NCBI GenBank assembly: GCA_009711705.1 | Contig: VENG01000024.1 | Coordinates: forward strand, 62,001-126,000 | DNA from: Bacillota bacterium | GTDB taxonomy: Bacteria; Bacillota; Desulfotomaculia; Desulfotomaculales; VENG01 | Length of the DNA: 64,000 nucleotides | Reading direction: 5' to 3' | Shown: piece after piece, positions 9,242-18,714 of the stretch | Layout of the letters: every line of letters starts with the position of its first letter | How positions within the stretch are numbered: the stretch's first letter is position 1 | The notes under the pieces: model-generated | Seen by the model: only the letters and a program-made list of their open reading frames with translations | Databases searched by the model: none | Told to the model about the DNA's origin: nothing | Made by a program: the position numbers and the translations under genes

Positions 9242-11009
9242 AATAGTGATAGAGTTCACAATTTGTCACTACATAGATATACAGATATCAGAACTTAATA
9301 GATTAGAACTATCCACCGGTGAGATATACTAAAAAAGAATTCCTCACCTGTCGGCTCTACGTTTCATGCCCGTCACTGTGTTGGGAGCACTTCCGGGTAT
9401 AGGAATGTAATTTGTCACTTTCTAAATTTTTAATTGACTTTCTTTTGAGGGGTTTTTGCGCCCTTTTTTAAGACTCAAATAATTAATAAGGCGGTGATCA
9501 AATGTTTTTCCGCCGAATCGTTACTAAGCGTAATGGTAAGGAGTATACCTACCTGAAGTTAATTGAAAGTTATCGTGAGAACGGCAAAGTAAGACAAAGA
9601 GTTATTGCCAATCTGGGTAACATAGACCACATTGATCCGGAAAAAGTAAATACCCTTATTACCAGCTTGAACAAACTTGCAGACCCTGACATGCCGGAAT
9701 TAGACCTGTCGAGAAAGACATATCCAATGAAGGAACAGCGTCATCCGCGAATGCAAATTACAAACCTTGATAAATTGTGGCAAAAGCTGGGCATGTCGGA
9801 CTTTTTGTCCCGCACTTTGGACGAAAAAAAATACGGTTCAATGCCCAGTTTAATAAAAACAATGGTTTTCCAGAAGCTGCTGTTCCCCCAAGAGAACCGG
9901 CCCATTGCTTTAAGCTACAAAAATATTAGTTTACCAGAGCTTCACAACTGCTCTTTAGGCGAAAATGATTTTTACCAGGCCACAATCTGCCTGGCAAAAT
10001 ATCAGGAACAGCTTGAAAACCATTTGTTTGTAACTCTGCACCGGCAATTGAATAATTCATCTCTCTTATATGTGACTTCGCTGCAAGGCGAATATGTCGG
10101 CTATAAATGTGACATTAACAACACAGGTACAGCCTACCAGGTGCAACCTTACCACCAACCATTGCAATTATTGGTAACTGCTGTACCACCCGGCATCCCT
10201 ATTAATTGCAGCATTAAAAACAGCCCATTTGCCACCGAGGACATTTCGGCAAATCAAAAAAATTTAGCCAAACGATTAGGAATCAATTTATGTATGGTGT
10301 CTGGTGATAGTAATCACGTGCCACTACTGCCCCCGAATTTTCCAAGCATTAAATCTTTACCACCGGAAGAATTCGGAATCATACCGGTTTCATCTGCAGA
10401 CCTGTGGCAAGATCGTGATGCATTCACGGTTGACAACACATTGTGGGTTAAAGATATTGGCAAATCAAAAAAACGTTATATCATTTGCCACGATCTTAGG
10501 GCCAACACTAAGTCTGACCAAGCTTTAGAAAAAACTTTGGCCCGAGCGGTCCGTGATCTGGATAAAATTCGCTCTTCTGTAAGGCAGCAAAGGTTACGCC
10601 GGGAAAAAACCATCACCAATCAAATTATTAAGACATTGAAAAAACACGAATGTGAAAATTATTTTAATTACCGGCTCAACCTTAAAAAACAAGATATTCA
10701 TATTAACCGTAACGAGGAGGTGATCCAGAAGCTTAAGACTTTAAACCGTACAACCGTTTTAGAGACTAACCTAAAAGACCTACCTGCCCTGGAAATTATT
10801 AATGCTTATAAGCAGTGGGGTACAATCAAGAACTATTTACAACTCATAACTGATCCTGTAAAAATCCCTATTGTGCATCCTTTAATAGATACGCCACAGT
10901 GCAAGGATTACATTACCGGTCAAGCCTTAATCAATTTAATTAGCTGTACCCTGGAAGTACTTGTTGGACAGAAAGATTGATAGCCACAACTTTTAATTCT
11001 ATCACTATT
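9242..11009 (+). mobile_element. IS1634-type insertion element, full length
   Basis: Terminal inverted repeats AATAGTGATAG (9242-9252) and CTATCACTATT (10999-11009) extend with mismatches to about 24 bp (ending TTTGT/ACAAC). They enclose a 260-bp leader and one transposase-like gene. No clear target duplication is seen; ATGCA occurs at 9229-9233 and 11010-11014 but not flush with the left repeat. Confidence 0.6.
9502..10980 (+). CDS. IS1634-family transposase-like protein with degenerate catalytic motifs
   Basis: 492 residues, a normal length for the family. The N-terminus (KRNGKEYTYLKLIESYRENG...RQRVIANLG) and the C-terminal region match IS1634 transposases. The catalytic sites do not: where the family has a YDxT-type first Asp the protein reads LLYVTSLQG, the VxADRG-type second site is VSGDSNH, and the usual QLWRVEQAFR glutamate region reads KQWGTIKNYLQ. 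The frame has no stops. It is either a very divergent active enzyme or an inactive, possibly repurposed protein. ATG with a GGCGGTGAT site upstream. Confidence 0.75.
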   Translation: MFFRRIVTKRNGKEYTYLKLIESYRENGKVRQRVIANLGNIDHIDPEKVNTLITSLNKLADPDMPELDLSRKTYPMKEQRHPRMQITNLDKLWQKLGMSDFLSRTLDEKKYGSMPSLIKTMVFQKLLFPQENRPIALSYKNISLPELHNCSLGENDFYQATICLAKYQEQLENHLFVTLHRQLNNSSLLYVTSLQGEYVGYKCDINNTGTAYQVQPYHQPLQLLVTAVPPGIPINCSIKNSPFATEDISANQKNLAKRLGINLCMVSGDSNHVPLLPPNFPSIKSLPPEEFGIIPVSSADLWQDRDAFTVDNTLWVKDIGKSKKRYIICHDLRANTKSDQALEKTLARAVRDLDKIRSSVRQQRLRREKTITNQIIKTLKKHECENYFNYRLNLKKQDIHINRNEEVIQKLKTLNRTTVLETNLKDLPALEIINAYKQWGTIKNYLQLITDPVKIPIVHPLIDTPQCKDYITGQALINLISCTLEVLVGQKD

Positions 11010-11122
11010 ATGCAATTATTACAAGATTGAATTGTTATATCAAAAAATATTAATTTTAAAAATAGTCAACTAGAAAAATAATCAATGGAATTATGCTTTT
11101 ATGCGAAAGGGGTGCGTTAAAT

Positions 11123-12562
11123 ATGCAACCTTCACTCAGTCCGGAACCTTCCTCGCAGTTCAGTTTCGGAGATTTAGTTAAACAGCGCAGGGCTTTTCTG
11201 GCAGCAGCTGCCGTGGCCATAGCTGTAATCTTGATGCCTACACCTGAAGGGCTTACTGTGGAAGGCAAATATGCCCTCGGCCTAATGGCGTTTGTGGTGG
11301 TTTGTTTCTTTACCGAAGCCATTCCGCTACCCGCAGTAGCTCTGACAATTGGGTCTTACCAGGTCATGATGGGGATTACCGATTTCAGAGAAGTACCCCA
11401 GACCTTCATGGCGGATGCAGTTGCATTTATTATGGGTGCATTAATGATAGGTGCTGTTCTGGTAAAACATGGTATCCACAACCGTATTGCACTTATTATT
11501 CTCCGGCTGTCGGGCACAAACGTAACACGAGTCAGTTTCGGCATTGTCACATTTTCTGCCCTTTCTGCAGGCTTTATCTCAGAGCATGCCACTGCCACCA
11601 TTATGCTACCGGTTGGCATGGGTATTGTAGGGCTTAGCGGAGGTATTGATAAAGTGCCGCGCCTGGGCAAAATGCTCATGTTGGCTATAGCATACGGCTG
11701 CGTCATTGGCGGCCTGGCATCCCCTTCCGGTGGTGCCCGCAACGCCTTGATGATAGGATATTTACAACAATTTGACGTCACTGTCACTTACGGCCAGTGG
11801 CTGATGATGGCATTTCCGTTCACCCTGATTATGATTCCCATCGTTGTCATCTGGCTTAATAAGTGCTTTAAGCCGGAATTACAGGATTTGGGGGAAGCGG
11901 TGGAAAAAATTAAGGCAGATATGGCTAAAGAAGGCGGCCTGACAACACAAGGTAAAATGGCCCTGGGGCTGTTTTTAACCGTACTGTTCTTTTGGATCAC
12001 ACAAAGCCACCATATAGGCCTTGGTAACATCGCTGTTATGGGAGCCATTGCAGCCCTTATACTCGGTTTGGTGGATTGGAAATACATTGAACAACAAACC
12101 CAGTGGGGTGTAGTTTTACTGTACGCCGGAGCCATTTCTATGGGCGGCATGCTGGAGAAAACCGGAGCAGCATTGTGGATGGCACAAAAACTTCTGGCCA
12201 GTGCAGACTTCTTTGGCATCACCCAAGGATTACCATTGATCGCCGTCACCAGTACCATTACGTCCATAACAACAAACTTGATGGCTGACGGCCCAACAGT
12301 AGCTGTTTTAGGTCCTATTCTCTTAAAAACCGCTGAACTTTCCGGTACTTCACCTGTGGCATTAGGCATTGCCACTTCATTGTCAGCAGCATTCGCCTAT
12401 GTGTTAATTATCGGAACTCCAGCCAATGCCATTGTTTACGGCCCTGGATACCTTAAGGCAAGCGATTACCTGAAAGCGGGATCTGTACTGTTTTTAATTT
12501 CGCTCCTCGTCCTGCTCTTGGTAATGGTAGCCGGATGGTGGCAGATTATAGGTGTTTGGTAG
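11123..12562 (+). CDS. SLC13/DASS-family sodium-coupled anion transporter
   Basis: 479 residues with about 11-13 membrane helices; hallmarks are the SEHATATIMLPVGMGI segment and the mirrored TNLMADGPTVAVLGP segment that form the substrate and sodium sites. The ATG at 11123 is preceded by GAAAGGGGTGCG. It heads a plus-strand group with a CBS-pair protein and a second transporter. Family members carry sulfate or di- and tricarboxylates; nearness to the sulfate reduction genes makes sulfate plausible, but this is inference. Confidence 0.85.
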   Translation: MQPSLSPEPSSQFSFGDLVKQRRAFLAAAAVAIAVILMPTPEGLTVEGKYALGLMAFVVVCFFTEAIPLPAVALTIGSYQVMMGITDFREVPQTFMADAVAFIMGALMIGAVLVKHGIHNRIALIILRLSGTNVTRVSFGIVTFSALSAGFISEHATATIMLPVGMGIVGLSGGIDKVPRLGKMLMLAIAYGCVIGGLASPSGGARNALMIGYLQQFDVTVTYGQWLMMAFPFTLIMIPIVVIWLNKCFKPELQDLGEAVEKIKADMAKEGGLTTQGKMALGLFLTVLFFWITQSHHIGLGNIAVMGAIAALILGLVDWKYIEQQTQWGVVLLYAGAISMGGMLEKTGAALWMAQKLLASADFFGITQGLPLIAVTSTITSITTNLMADGPTVAVLGPILLKTAELSGTSPVALGIATSLSAAFAYVLIIGTPANAIVYGPGYLKASDYLKAGSVLFLISLLVLLLVMVAGWWQIIGVW

Positions 12563-12644
12563 GCATCTGCTACTGGCGGGAGCGTAATTCCTCCCGCCAG
12601 TTTAGCAGCAACTTCTAGTTTTGCCGGAAGGGTGAACAAAATTC

Positions 12645-13133
12645 ATGCCGCATGACAAAATTGTGCATGACCTCATGATTCCCCTCAATAAATGTCCCGC
12701 AGTATTACCAAACGACACAGTACAACGTGCCATCACGCTACTTAAAAAGGCAGCGGCATCCGGACACCAATGCGTTTTAGTAGTGGATGAAGACGGACAG
12801 CCTATCGGCATTCTTAGCAGGAGAGTACTGCTGCAAATACTGGAGCCTAAATTTGTGGTTACCGACCGATGGGCCCTGCCGGTATTTTGGAGCGGCTTTT
12901 TCACTGATAAATGCAAAGCTGAAGCTCAAAAAAAAGTAAAAGAAATAATGCGTCCCATCAATTTACAGACAGTGGAAGCAGACGACCCTATAATCAAGGC
13001 AGTACACATGATGGTCAATAACCATGTAGGTTTACTACCTGTTTTAAAAGAAGGCAAAGTAGCAGGAGTTTTGCGACTACATGAAATTTTTCAAGAGATA
13101 GCTGGCCTGGTGACAGATTTATACGAAAAGTGA
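12645..13133 (+). CDS. CBS-pair protein, putative nucleotide-sensing regulator
   Basis: 162 residues made of two CBS motifs (about 9-60 and 100-155) joined by a linker containing VFWSGFFTDKC. CBS pairs usually bind AMP, ATP or SAM and regulate a partner. It sits 82 bp after one transporter and 69 bp before another on the same strand, so a transporter is the natural partner. Two related proteins are encoded at 15800-16873 with the same FW.G[LF].T linker. Confidence 0.82.
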   Translation: MPHDKIVHDLMIPLNKCPAVLPNDTVQRAITLLKKAAASGHQCVLVVDEDGQPIGILSRRVLLQILEPKFVVTDRWALPVFWSGFFTDKCKAEAQKKVKEIMRPINLQTVEADDPIIKAVHMMVNNHVGLLPVLKEGKVAGVLRLHEIFQEIAGLVTDLYEK

Positions 13134-13202
13134 CATTCAAATCTGATGTATAGTTTTAAGTTAGTTATTTTTGAATGTAAAGTAGTAGGGAAGTGACAAA
13201 CA

Positions 13203-14648
13203 ATGGAGCAACAGTCAATTTCCGCATTAGCCATACCTGAGAACATGCAGGTTGCTTTTGCTACAGCAGTATTTTTAATCACTTACGCTATAATAGTTTC
13301 CGAAAAAATCCACCGCTCGGTAATAGCCTTCGTAGGTGCCGCGGTGATGATTCTCACCGGCATTCTAAACCCGGAACTGGCCGTTCATTATGTTGATTGG
13401 AACACCATCGGCCTGTTGGTGGGTATGATGATTATTGTTGGTATCACTCGGGAAACCGGGCTTTTTGAATTTCTAGCCATTAAGGCAGCGAAAATGGCCA
13501 AAGGTCGTCCCCTGGCTATTATGGTTTCCCTGGCTGCAATCACAGCAATATGTTCGGCACTACTGGATAACGTTACCACAGTGCTGTTAATGGTGCCTGT
13601 AACCTTCGCCATTGCGCGCAAGCTGGAACTGAGCCCTATTCCGTTTTTAATTGTAGAGATTATATCTTCAAACATTGGTGGAACGGCCACCCTTATCGGT
13701 GACCCACCTAACATCATGATCGGAAGCGCAACACACCTGGGTTTCTTGGATTTTGTGATTAACCTTACCCCGGTGGTTATTCTTATTCACGTGGTAACAA
13801 TCTTTATACTTCAGTTAATCTATAAACGTCAAATGATTGTTACACCGGAAATACAGGAGCGCATTTACGATCTGGACGAAACTCAGGAACTTAAAGACAT
13901 TCCCTTAATGAAAAAATGTCTTTTGGTGATGGGCATTACCATTTTAGGTTTTTTCCTGCACCAGTTCCTGCACTTGGAGTCCAGCGTTATAGCACTTACC
14001 GGTGCATCACTTTTGCTACTAATTACCAATTCCGACCCCGAGCATCCCCTGCATAACGTGGAATGGCCGGTTATATTCTTCTTTATAGGCCTGTTCGTTA
14101 TCGTTGGTGCACTGGAAGAGGTTGGAATTATTGAATCCCTGGCCCATTTTGCACTCGAGGCTACCGGCGGGGTGGTATTCCCTACGGGCATGCTCATTCT
14201 ATGGGTATCTTCAGTAGCCTCAGCCTTTGTTGACAATATACCCTTCGTGGCCACTATGATTCCCCTCATTCACAGTATGGCAGCTAATAATGCCGATATT
14301 AATACAGCGCAGAACTTCCTCTGGTGGGCTCTCTCACTGGGTGCCTGTCTGGGGGGTAACGGTACTATCATCGGCGCCTCGGCAAACGTGGTGGTTATCG
14401 GTATGGCGGAAAAACGCGGCTCTCGGATTTCCTTTATGGATTTCTTCAAGATTGCTTTCCCCTTAATGATTCTGTCAATCATCATTGCCACCGCCTACCT
14501 GTGGCTCTGGTTCTACCTGCACACTACTGTAGCACTTATTAGCACGTTGGTAGTGGCAGCAATTATGGGATTGATTCTCAACATCTTTAATAAACGTCTT
14601 GCGGCTCAAAGTGTGCAAAGCAGTGGTGACCAAGCCAAGAGTATGTAA
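13203..14648 (+). CDS. ArsB/NhaD-family (ion transporter superfamily) membrane transporter
   Basis: 481 residues, about 11-12 membrane helices in two homologous halves. Family marks are LLDNVTTVLLMVP, GGTATLIGDPPNIMIG in the first half and FVDNIPFVATMIP, GGNGTIIGASANVV in the second. These describe anion or Na+/H+-coupled transporters of the ArsB/NhaD/P-protein group. ATG start after GTAGGGAAGTGACAA. Likely co-transcribed with the CBS protein and the SLC13 transporter. Substrate unknown. Confidence 0.85.
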   Translation: MEQQSISALAIPENMQVAFATAVFLITYAIIVSEKIHRSVIAFVGAAVMILTGILNPELAVHYVDWNTIGLLVGMMIIVGITRETGLFEFLAIKAAKMAKGRPLAIMVSLAAITAICSALLDNVTTVLLMVPVTFAIARKLELSPIPFLIVEIISSNIGGTATLIGDPPNIMIGSATHLGFLDFVINLTPVVILIHVVTIFILQLIYKRQMIVTPEIQERIYDLDETQELKDIPLMKKCLLVMGITILGFFLHQFLHLESSVIALTGASLLLLITNSDPEHPLHNVEWPVIFFFIGLFVIVGALEEVGIIESLAHFALEATGGVVFPTGMLILWVSSVASAFVDNIPFVATMIPLIHSMAANNADINTAQNFLWWALSLGACLGGNGTIIGASANVVVIGMAEKRGSRISFMDFFKIAFPLMILSIIIATAYLWLWFYLHTTVALISTLVVAAIMGLILNIFNKRLAAQSVQSSGDQAKSM

Positions 14649-15233
14649 TTTATTTAGGCGCAGCGGTTTTTGCCAGCCGCTGCCGTCATTGATTGCGTGT
14701 CCCCGATTTGGCGACTCCTGCTGGTCAAACTCAATCGGTAAAAGAAACCGCCCGAATCTTACTTCCATCCATACCAGGATCTCACCCAATACTGACATCC
14801 CAAACACCCCACAATGTCTTTGAGGACTCCATTATGGTATAAAAAAGTTAAAAAAATCCAAAAAATCCTCTTGGCTTGCTTTTCTAAAGCCGAATCTAAC
14901 AATGATAGGTCTGGATTTCCTCGCTTATAATGAAGTTTCAAACTGGGTCTTTTTTTGTATTCTTTTGGTGGCGCAAGAATAATACATTATTTCATTCTCT
15001 ACTATATAAATGCCCAGGCGGACACCTTTATTCTCGGTGGCCAAATAGACGGCCTTTTGAGTGAATAAATTCACTAATTGCCGCTGTGTTTCATCTTTAT
15101 TGTATATGATAAATTTCTCCCTTTAAGTGATTGCGAAAGCACTCACAATCACTTACTATAATGAAATTTTACGCCAGATCAGAAGGTCTATTAGTACTGA
15201 ATCTGGCGATTTATTATTTCAATAAAGGGCCAA
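14649..15233. other. Intergenic region with three hairpins, no convincing gene
   Basis: Contains GCAGCGG/CCGCTGC after the transporter (about 14659-14683), a 9-bp hairpin AAGTGATTG/CAATCACTT (about 15125-15154), and a long-loop CGCCAGAT/ATCTGGCG hairpin (about 15171-15208) that on the minus strand could end the stress-protein transcript. Short frames here have no ribosome site or recognised family. Confidence 0.5.
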
Positions 15234-15690
15234 TTACTTAACCAGAAGTACTGGGCAAGGAGATAGGTGAAGCACCTTATTACTAACACTGCCCAAAACT
15301 ATTTCACCAATATTGCTCATTCCTCTGGTCCCCATCACTATCAAATCAATGTTATTTCTGCGAGCATAATCACAGATTTTTTGGGCAGGGTTACCGGTAT
15401 CGCTATCACACTCAACTTTAATGCCCTCTTCTTTAAAGATCGATGCTGTCTCATCTAATATCCTGTTGCGCTCTTCGGCAAACATATCTTCAATGTGCTT
15501 ACCCTGATCACCTTTGTCGCCGGCTACCCAATAAAGGTGCCGTTCAACAAACCTATTGGGGATGCTATCTATACTAATAACTCTCACATCCGCATTAGCA
15601 TTTGCTTTAGCTAATTCGGGCTGCCTTCTTTGCCGCCCTCAGCGATTGTTCGGAACCGTCAGTTGGAACTAGAATGCGGTCGGTAATCAA
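15234..15690 (-). pseudogene. Universal stress protein (UspA family), single frameshift
   Basis: A TTG start at 15690 behind AAGGGGG begins LITDRILVPTDGSEQS, a typical UspA N-terminus. The frame breaks near 15623, and the remaining 117 residues continue in another frame to an intact UspA C-terminus with the ATP-binding pattern GTRGMSNIGEIVLGSVS and CPVLLVK. One base change would restore a protein of about 150 residues. It lies downstream of two CBS-pair genes on the same strand. A sequencing error is possible. Confidence 0.75.
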
Positions 15691-15799
15691 CAAAATTCCC
15701 CCTTCAGTCTCTTGCCTTGTGGTTTACCAAATTCAAGTTAATAGTAACTTATTTTTGCGCTATGGTAAATACCTTTGAATGCAAGAAGACTTGAGGAAT

Positions 15800-16303
15800 C
15801 TACATTGATCCTGCACTTGCCATAACACTTGCCTGGCTTTCACATTTTATGGAATTCAATTCACGGAACAACCCATTTAGGGAGACAACACCCACTATAC
15901 GGTTAGAATCTGCCACTAACACCATGCTAGCATTATGTTTAGTCATTTTGTGACTAGCTTTCATCAAGGTATCATTCATATCTACTGTCACCGGCGATTT
16001 CATGACATCTTTTACTGCTCGACAAGCTATCTTATGCCATTGCTCAGTCAAGAGCCCTTCCCAGAATATCTCCATCTTCATGCGTCCCTTAGTGTAGCGA
16101 GGCTGAAGAGCATTCAAGATATCGGAGCTACTTACTGTCCCTAAAATCAAATCGCCTTCCCGGACCAAAACCGTAGGGTTACAGTTGCCTTTTCCCTCAG
16201 CCTCGGAAATAATGTTCAAGACTGTACGCAACTGGCTATCCGGTTGCACTTCTGACGACGGCAGAGATTCCATTATATCCTCCACTCTTTTTTCCCACGA
16301 CAT
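15800..16303 (-). CDS. CBS-pair protein (paralog of 12645-13133)
   Basis: 167 residues, two CBS motifs separated by a linker reading FWEGLLTEQW. Starts 24 bp after the neighbouring CBS gene ends, so the two form an operon. It shares the RVEDIME/VKDVMKSP arrangement and the FW.GL.TE linker with the other two CBS proteins in the window, which suggests local duplication. Expected role: adenylate-responsive control of a partner protein, possibly one of the nearby transporters (inference). Confidence 0.82.
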   Translation of the reverse strand: MSWEKRVEDIMESLPSSEVQPDSQLRTVLNIISEAEGKGNCNPTVLVREGDLILGTVSSSDILNALQPRYTKGRMKMEIFWEGLLTEQWHKIACRAVKDVMKSPVTVDMNDTLMKASHKMTKHNASMVLVADSNRIVGVVSLNGLFRELNSIKCESQASVMASAGSM

Positions 16304-16327
16304 ACATAATCCCTCCTAGGATTCCAG

Positions 16328-16873
16328 TTAGATGTTTTGCTGCCCGTTTCTCAACAGTTCCTCATATATAACCGGGACCTCTAGGACACCAATTACATTA
16401 GGACCGTCTAAGACAGCCAGCGCGGGCATTTTTGTTTTATTAAAACAGTAAACAGCCCTCATCAAACAGCCATCAGCGTGCACACCTACCATTTTTATAG
16501 GCACAAAGATATCGCTTACCTTTTTGGAATTAAGTTTTTTGACCTGTTCCGTCCAAAGCCCACTCCAGAATACGGGCACCGACCACTGGTTAACATTAAA
16601 TGCCTCGGGCTCCAAAGCTTCCAGTATACTCCTCATGGTCAAAAGGCCTACCACCTTGCCATCACTACTGACAACTGCTGAATTGCAACTCCGGCAATCT
16701 TGACGGAAATTATAAAGCAAGTGAATGGTATCACCCATATCATCACCAAGGTCTACCCATGGAACCTTTTCCAACGGCGTCATTAAATCTCGCACTTTTT
16801 TTCCATAACCATCACCCTTCATATTAGATGACGTCATACGCCCCACAAGCAGAGAAATGAAATTATACAGCAC
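16328..16873 (-). CDS. CBS-pair protein, first gene of the pair
   Basis: Up to 181 residues; the conserved part starts at GKKVRDLMTPLEKVPW, so translation may begin at an internal ATG (16837 or 16822). None of the candidate starts has a strong ribosome site. Two CBS motifs flank the linker VFWSGLWTEQVKK. Cysteine pair CRSCN is present in the first motif. It is followed 24 bp later by the second CBS gene. Confidence 0.8.
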   Translation of the reverse strand: MLYNFISLLVGRMTSSNMKGDGYGKKVRDLMTPLEKVPWVDLGDDMGDTIHLLYNFRQDCRSCNSAVVSSDGKVVGLLTMRSILEALEPEAFNVNQWSVPVFWSGLWTEQVKKLNSKKVSDIFVPIKMVGVHADGCLMRAVYCFNKTKMPALAVLDGPNVIGVLEVPVIYEELLRNGQQNI

Positions 16874-17114
16874 ACTGACTGTCGTTTAATGTACTATATG
16901 TCGCAACTTTCGTGCCAATCAACAAATGCACATACTATCTGGACTGCAGAGTAACACTCGCTATGCAGCTGTTTGGTTTCCCACAATTCACTTAAACTAA
17001 CTGTATTAAAAGGTACATCTAATTGAATTTTCCCAATTTTGGGACATTGTCAAGAAGGTGAATACATTCATGACACTATGGCATTGCATGTCCACAATGT
17101 AGACGTATAATTCT

Positions 17115-17158
17115 GTCTAAAAAATAAAAAAAGTGATAGTTATACACACTATCACTTT
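17115..17158 (-). terminator. Terminator distal to qmoC
   Basis: Perfect 11-bp stem AAAGTGATAGT/ACTATCACTTT followed on the minus strand by TTTTATTTTTT. Confidence 0.8.
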
Positions 17159-17282
17159 GCCAAATGATTGGTACACCGCAGTTGCTGTACCACGGCACAC
17201 CAATTGTCGCAATTTTTTGCTTTGTGGCATAGATGTTGCAACTTCTACAATTAAGACTATAAATTTTCTAGTAAATAATTAA

Positions 17283-17320
17283 TTATTACGCCCGGCGAGA
17301 AAAACCACCGGGCGTAATAA
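17283..17320 (-). terminator. Hairpin directly after qmoC
   Basis: 13-bp perfect stem TTATTACGCCCGG/CCGGGCGTAATAA with a 12-nt loop, 22 bp after the qmoC stop. No U tract follows, so it may protect the mRNA end rather than terminate. Confidence 0.6.
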
Positions 17321-17341
17321 TAACATCAAAATCAACCGAGT

Positions 17342-18535
17342 TTAGTTGCCTGTTTCAACAGACTTATTTTCTACCTGCTTGGCAAAGGAAGGATTAAACT
17401 TTAAATTTTCATGATACTTTTTCTTAACATTAGTTAGAACTATAGTTACCGGCCTAAAGGCCAGGTGAGACCACTTTGCGAAAGGTACTTCGAAAACAAG
17501 CATTGGAACCGCAACCATTATGTGAAGAACATAAATCACATAGGTGGCAAGAGGTAGACCGTCAACACCAATGGAACGGAATGCATTGATGAGAATGCCT
17601 GTAAAGGCTGTTAACCATAAGAGAATAAGGAAGCACCAGTCGGTTGAGTGAGTATGCTTGTATGCCGGCCTATTTTTGCGCAACCTGCCTATCATGGCAT
17701 AAGTCGTTCCGTAGAGAAGACCAAAGGTAGCGTAATAACCAATTAGATTATATGGATGTATAATGGAGCGCACTTCGTCCGTTTGGAAGGCAGGTAAGAG
17801 GCCGCCCAACCCACTGAGAAGTACTACTACCATAAAAAATATCGAACAGTATGAAGTCATAATCAAAAGATGGATGAACCACTGCCTCTGATCATGGCAC
17901 TTGGAAAACCTTTTTTGAGTAATAAAATGAACAATTAATTCCTTAACTTCACCCAGGTACATACTTATTGGAACTTTCCCTATTAGGTCTCCCATTTGGA
18001 ACTTTGCCATTCTATATACGTTGCTAAGTAAAAGCGCAGATAAAACAGCTCCCATTATCAAATCAAGATATTCAATAACATGCGTATCAACAAATGTACT
18101 CAGTCTGGCCTTTTCCATGTCCGGGCTTTCACCGGCAAATAGTAAAAACCCTAGTCCTATTAACAGGGCAAACCCAAGTATAGAGAATATTTCGAACCTC
18201 TCGGATGTATAGAAACGCTTAGAAAAACCGGTCCAGTCGTACTGGGCAGTGAGATATCTTCTTAAGCCCATCATTGTTTCACCTGGTTCGGCACCTCTGG
18301 GGCAAAAGTCAGAACATTCACCGCAATAGTAGCAGAGCCAAGGTTCCGGGCTGGCAATAAGTTTATCCCTTAGGCCCATTTGGGTAAGCCTAATCATCTT
18401 TCGTGGAAAGGATTCTTCAGTGGTGGCCAGGGGACATACTGCAGAGCAAAGGCCACATTGCATACATTTATCGGAGTCCTTAATCCCATATTCTTTAACC
18501 TCTTTTTTAAGGTTGGGATCTAACCGTGTAGCCAT
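17342..18535 (-). CDS. qmoC: QmoC: membrane subunit of the quinone-interacting membrane-bound oxidoreductase
   Basis: 397 residues. The N-terminal HdrC-like part has two [4Fe-4S] motifs, CMQCGLCSAVCP and CYYCGECSDFCP; the C-terminal part has about six membrane helices like NarI/HdrE-type cytochrome b subunits, with several conserved histidines. The complex passes electrons from menaquinol to APS reductase. The ATG at 18535 follows AAAGGAGGCAGAAG; an earlier in-frame start at 18586 has none. It is separated from qmoB by 240 bp holding two hairpins. Gram-positive sulfate reducers are often reported to have hdrBC instead of qmoC, so its presence is notable. Confidence 0.92.
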   Translation of the reverse strand: MATRLDPNLKKEVKEYGIKDSDKCMQCGLCSAVCPLATTEESFPRKMIRLTQMGLRDKLIASPEPWLCYYCGECSDFCPRGAEPGETMMGLRRYLTAQYDWTGFSKRFYTSERFEIFSILGFALLIGLGFLLFAGESPDMEKARLSTFVDTHVIEYLDLIMGAVLSALLLSNVYRMAKFQMGDLIGKVPISMYLGEVKELIVHFITQKRFSKCHDQRQWFIHLLIMTSYCSIFFMVVVLLSGLGGLLPAFQTDEVRSIIHPYNLIGYYATFGLLYGTTYAMIGRLRKNRPAYKHTHSTDWCFLILLWLTAFTGILINAFRSIGVDGLPLATYVIYVLHIMVAVPMLVFEVPFAKWSHLAFRPVTIVLTNVKKKYHENLKFNPSFAKQVENKSVETGN

Positions 18536-18675
18536 CTTCTGCCTCCTTTCAAAACCATCATTCTGACACAAGTTCAATTGTTCCAACGATCCTTATAATT
18601 CAGTAATCAAGTGGAGGCTTTCCATTTTATATTTCTCCAACACAATTTAATATACTGTTATTGTTTTAAAGCTCA

Positions 18676-18706
18676 GGACGGCTCTAGGAAAGCCGTCCCT
18701 TTTTTT
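18676..18706 (+). terminator. Plus-strand terminator inside the qmoB-qmoC gap
   Basis: GGACGGCT, 7-nt loop, AGCCGTCC, then CTTTTTTTG on the plus strand, antisense to the operon. No plus-strand gene precedes it. Confidence 0.6.
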
Positions 18707-18714
18707 GTTTTATA

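Larger units (their letters stand above)
16874..17341. promoter_or_regulatory. Intergenic region between qmoC and the CBS operon
   Basis: Contains the CBS operon promoter region and two hairpins behind qmoC, listed separately. Several short imperfect palindromes (GTGGTAC-type near 17171-17205) have no assigned role. No gene seen. Confidence 0.5.

Noticed and set aside
11010..11014. ATGCA as target-site duplication of the IS1634-type element
   Set aside because: The left copy (9229-9233) is 8 bp away from the inverted repeat, so the match is probably chance.
14759..14941. Possible 60-codon gene or transposase fragment on the minus strand
   Set aside because: No ribosome site, no recognised motif, and the sequence is low in complexity.
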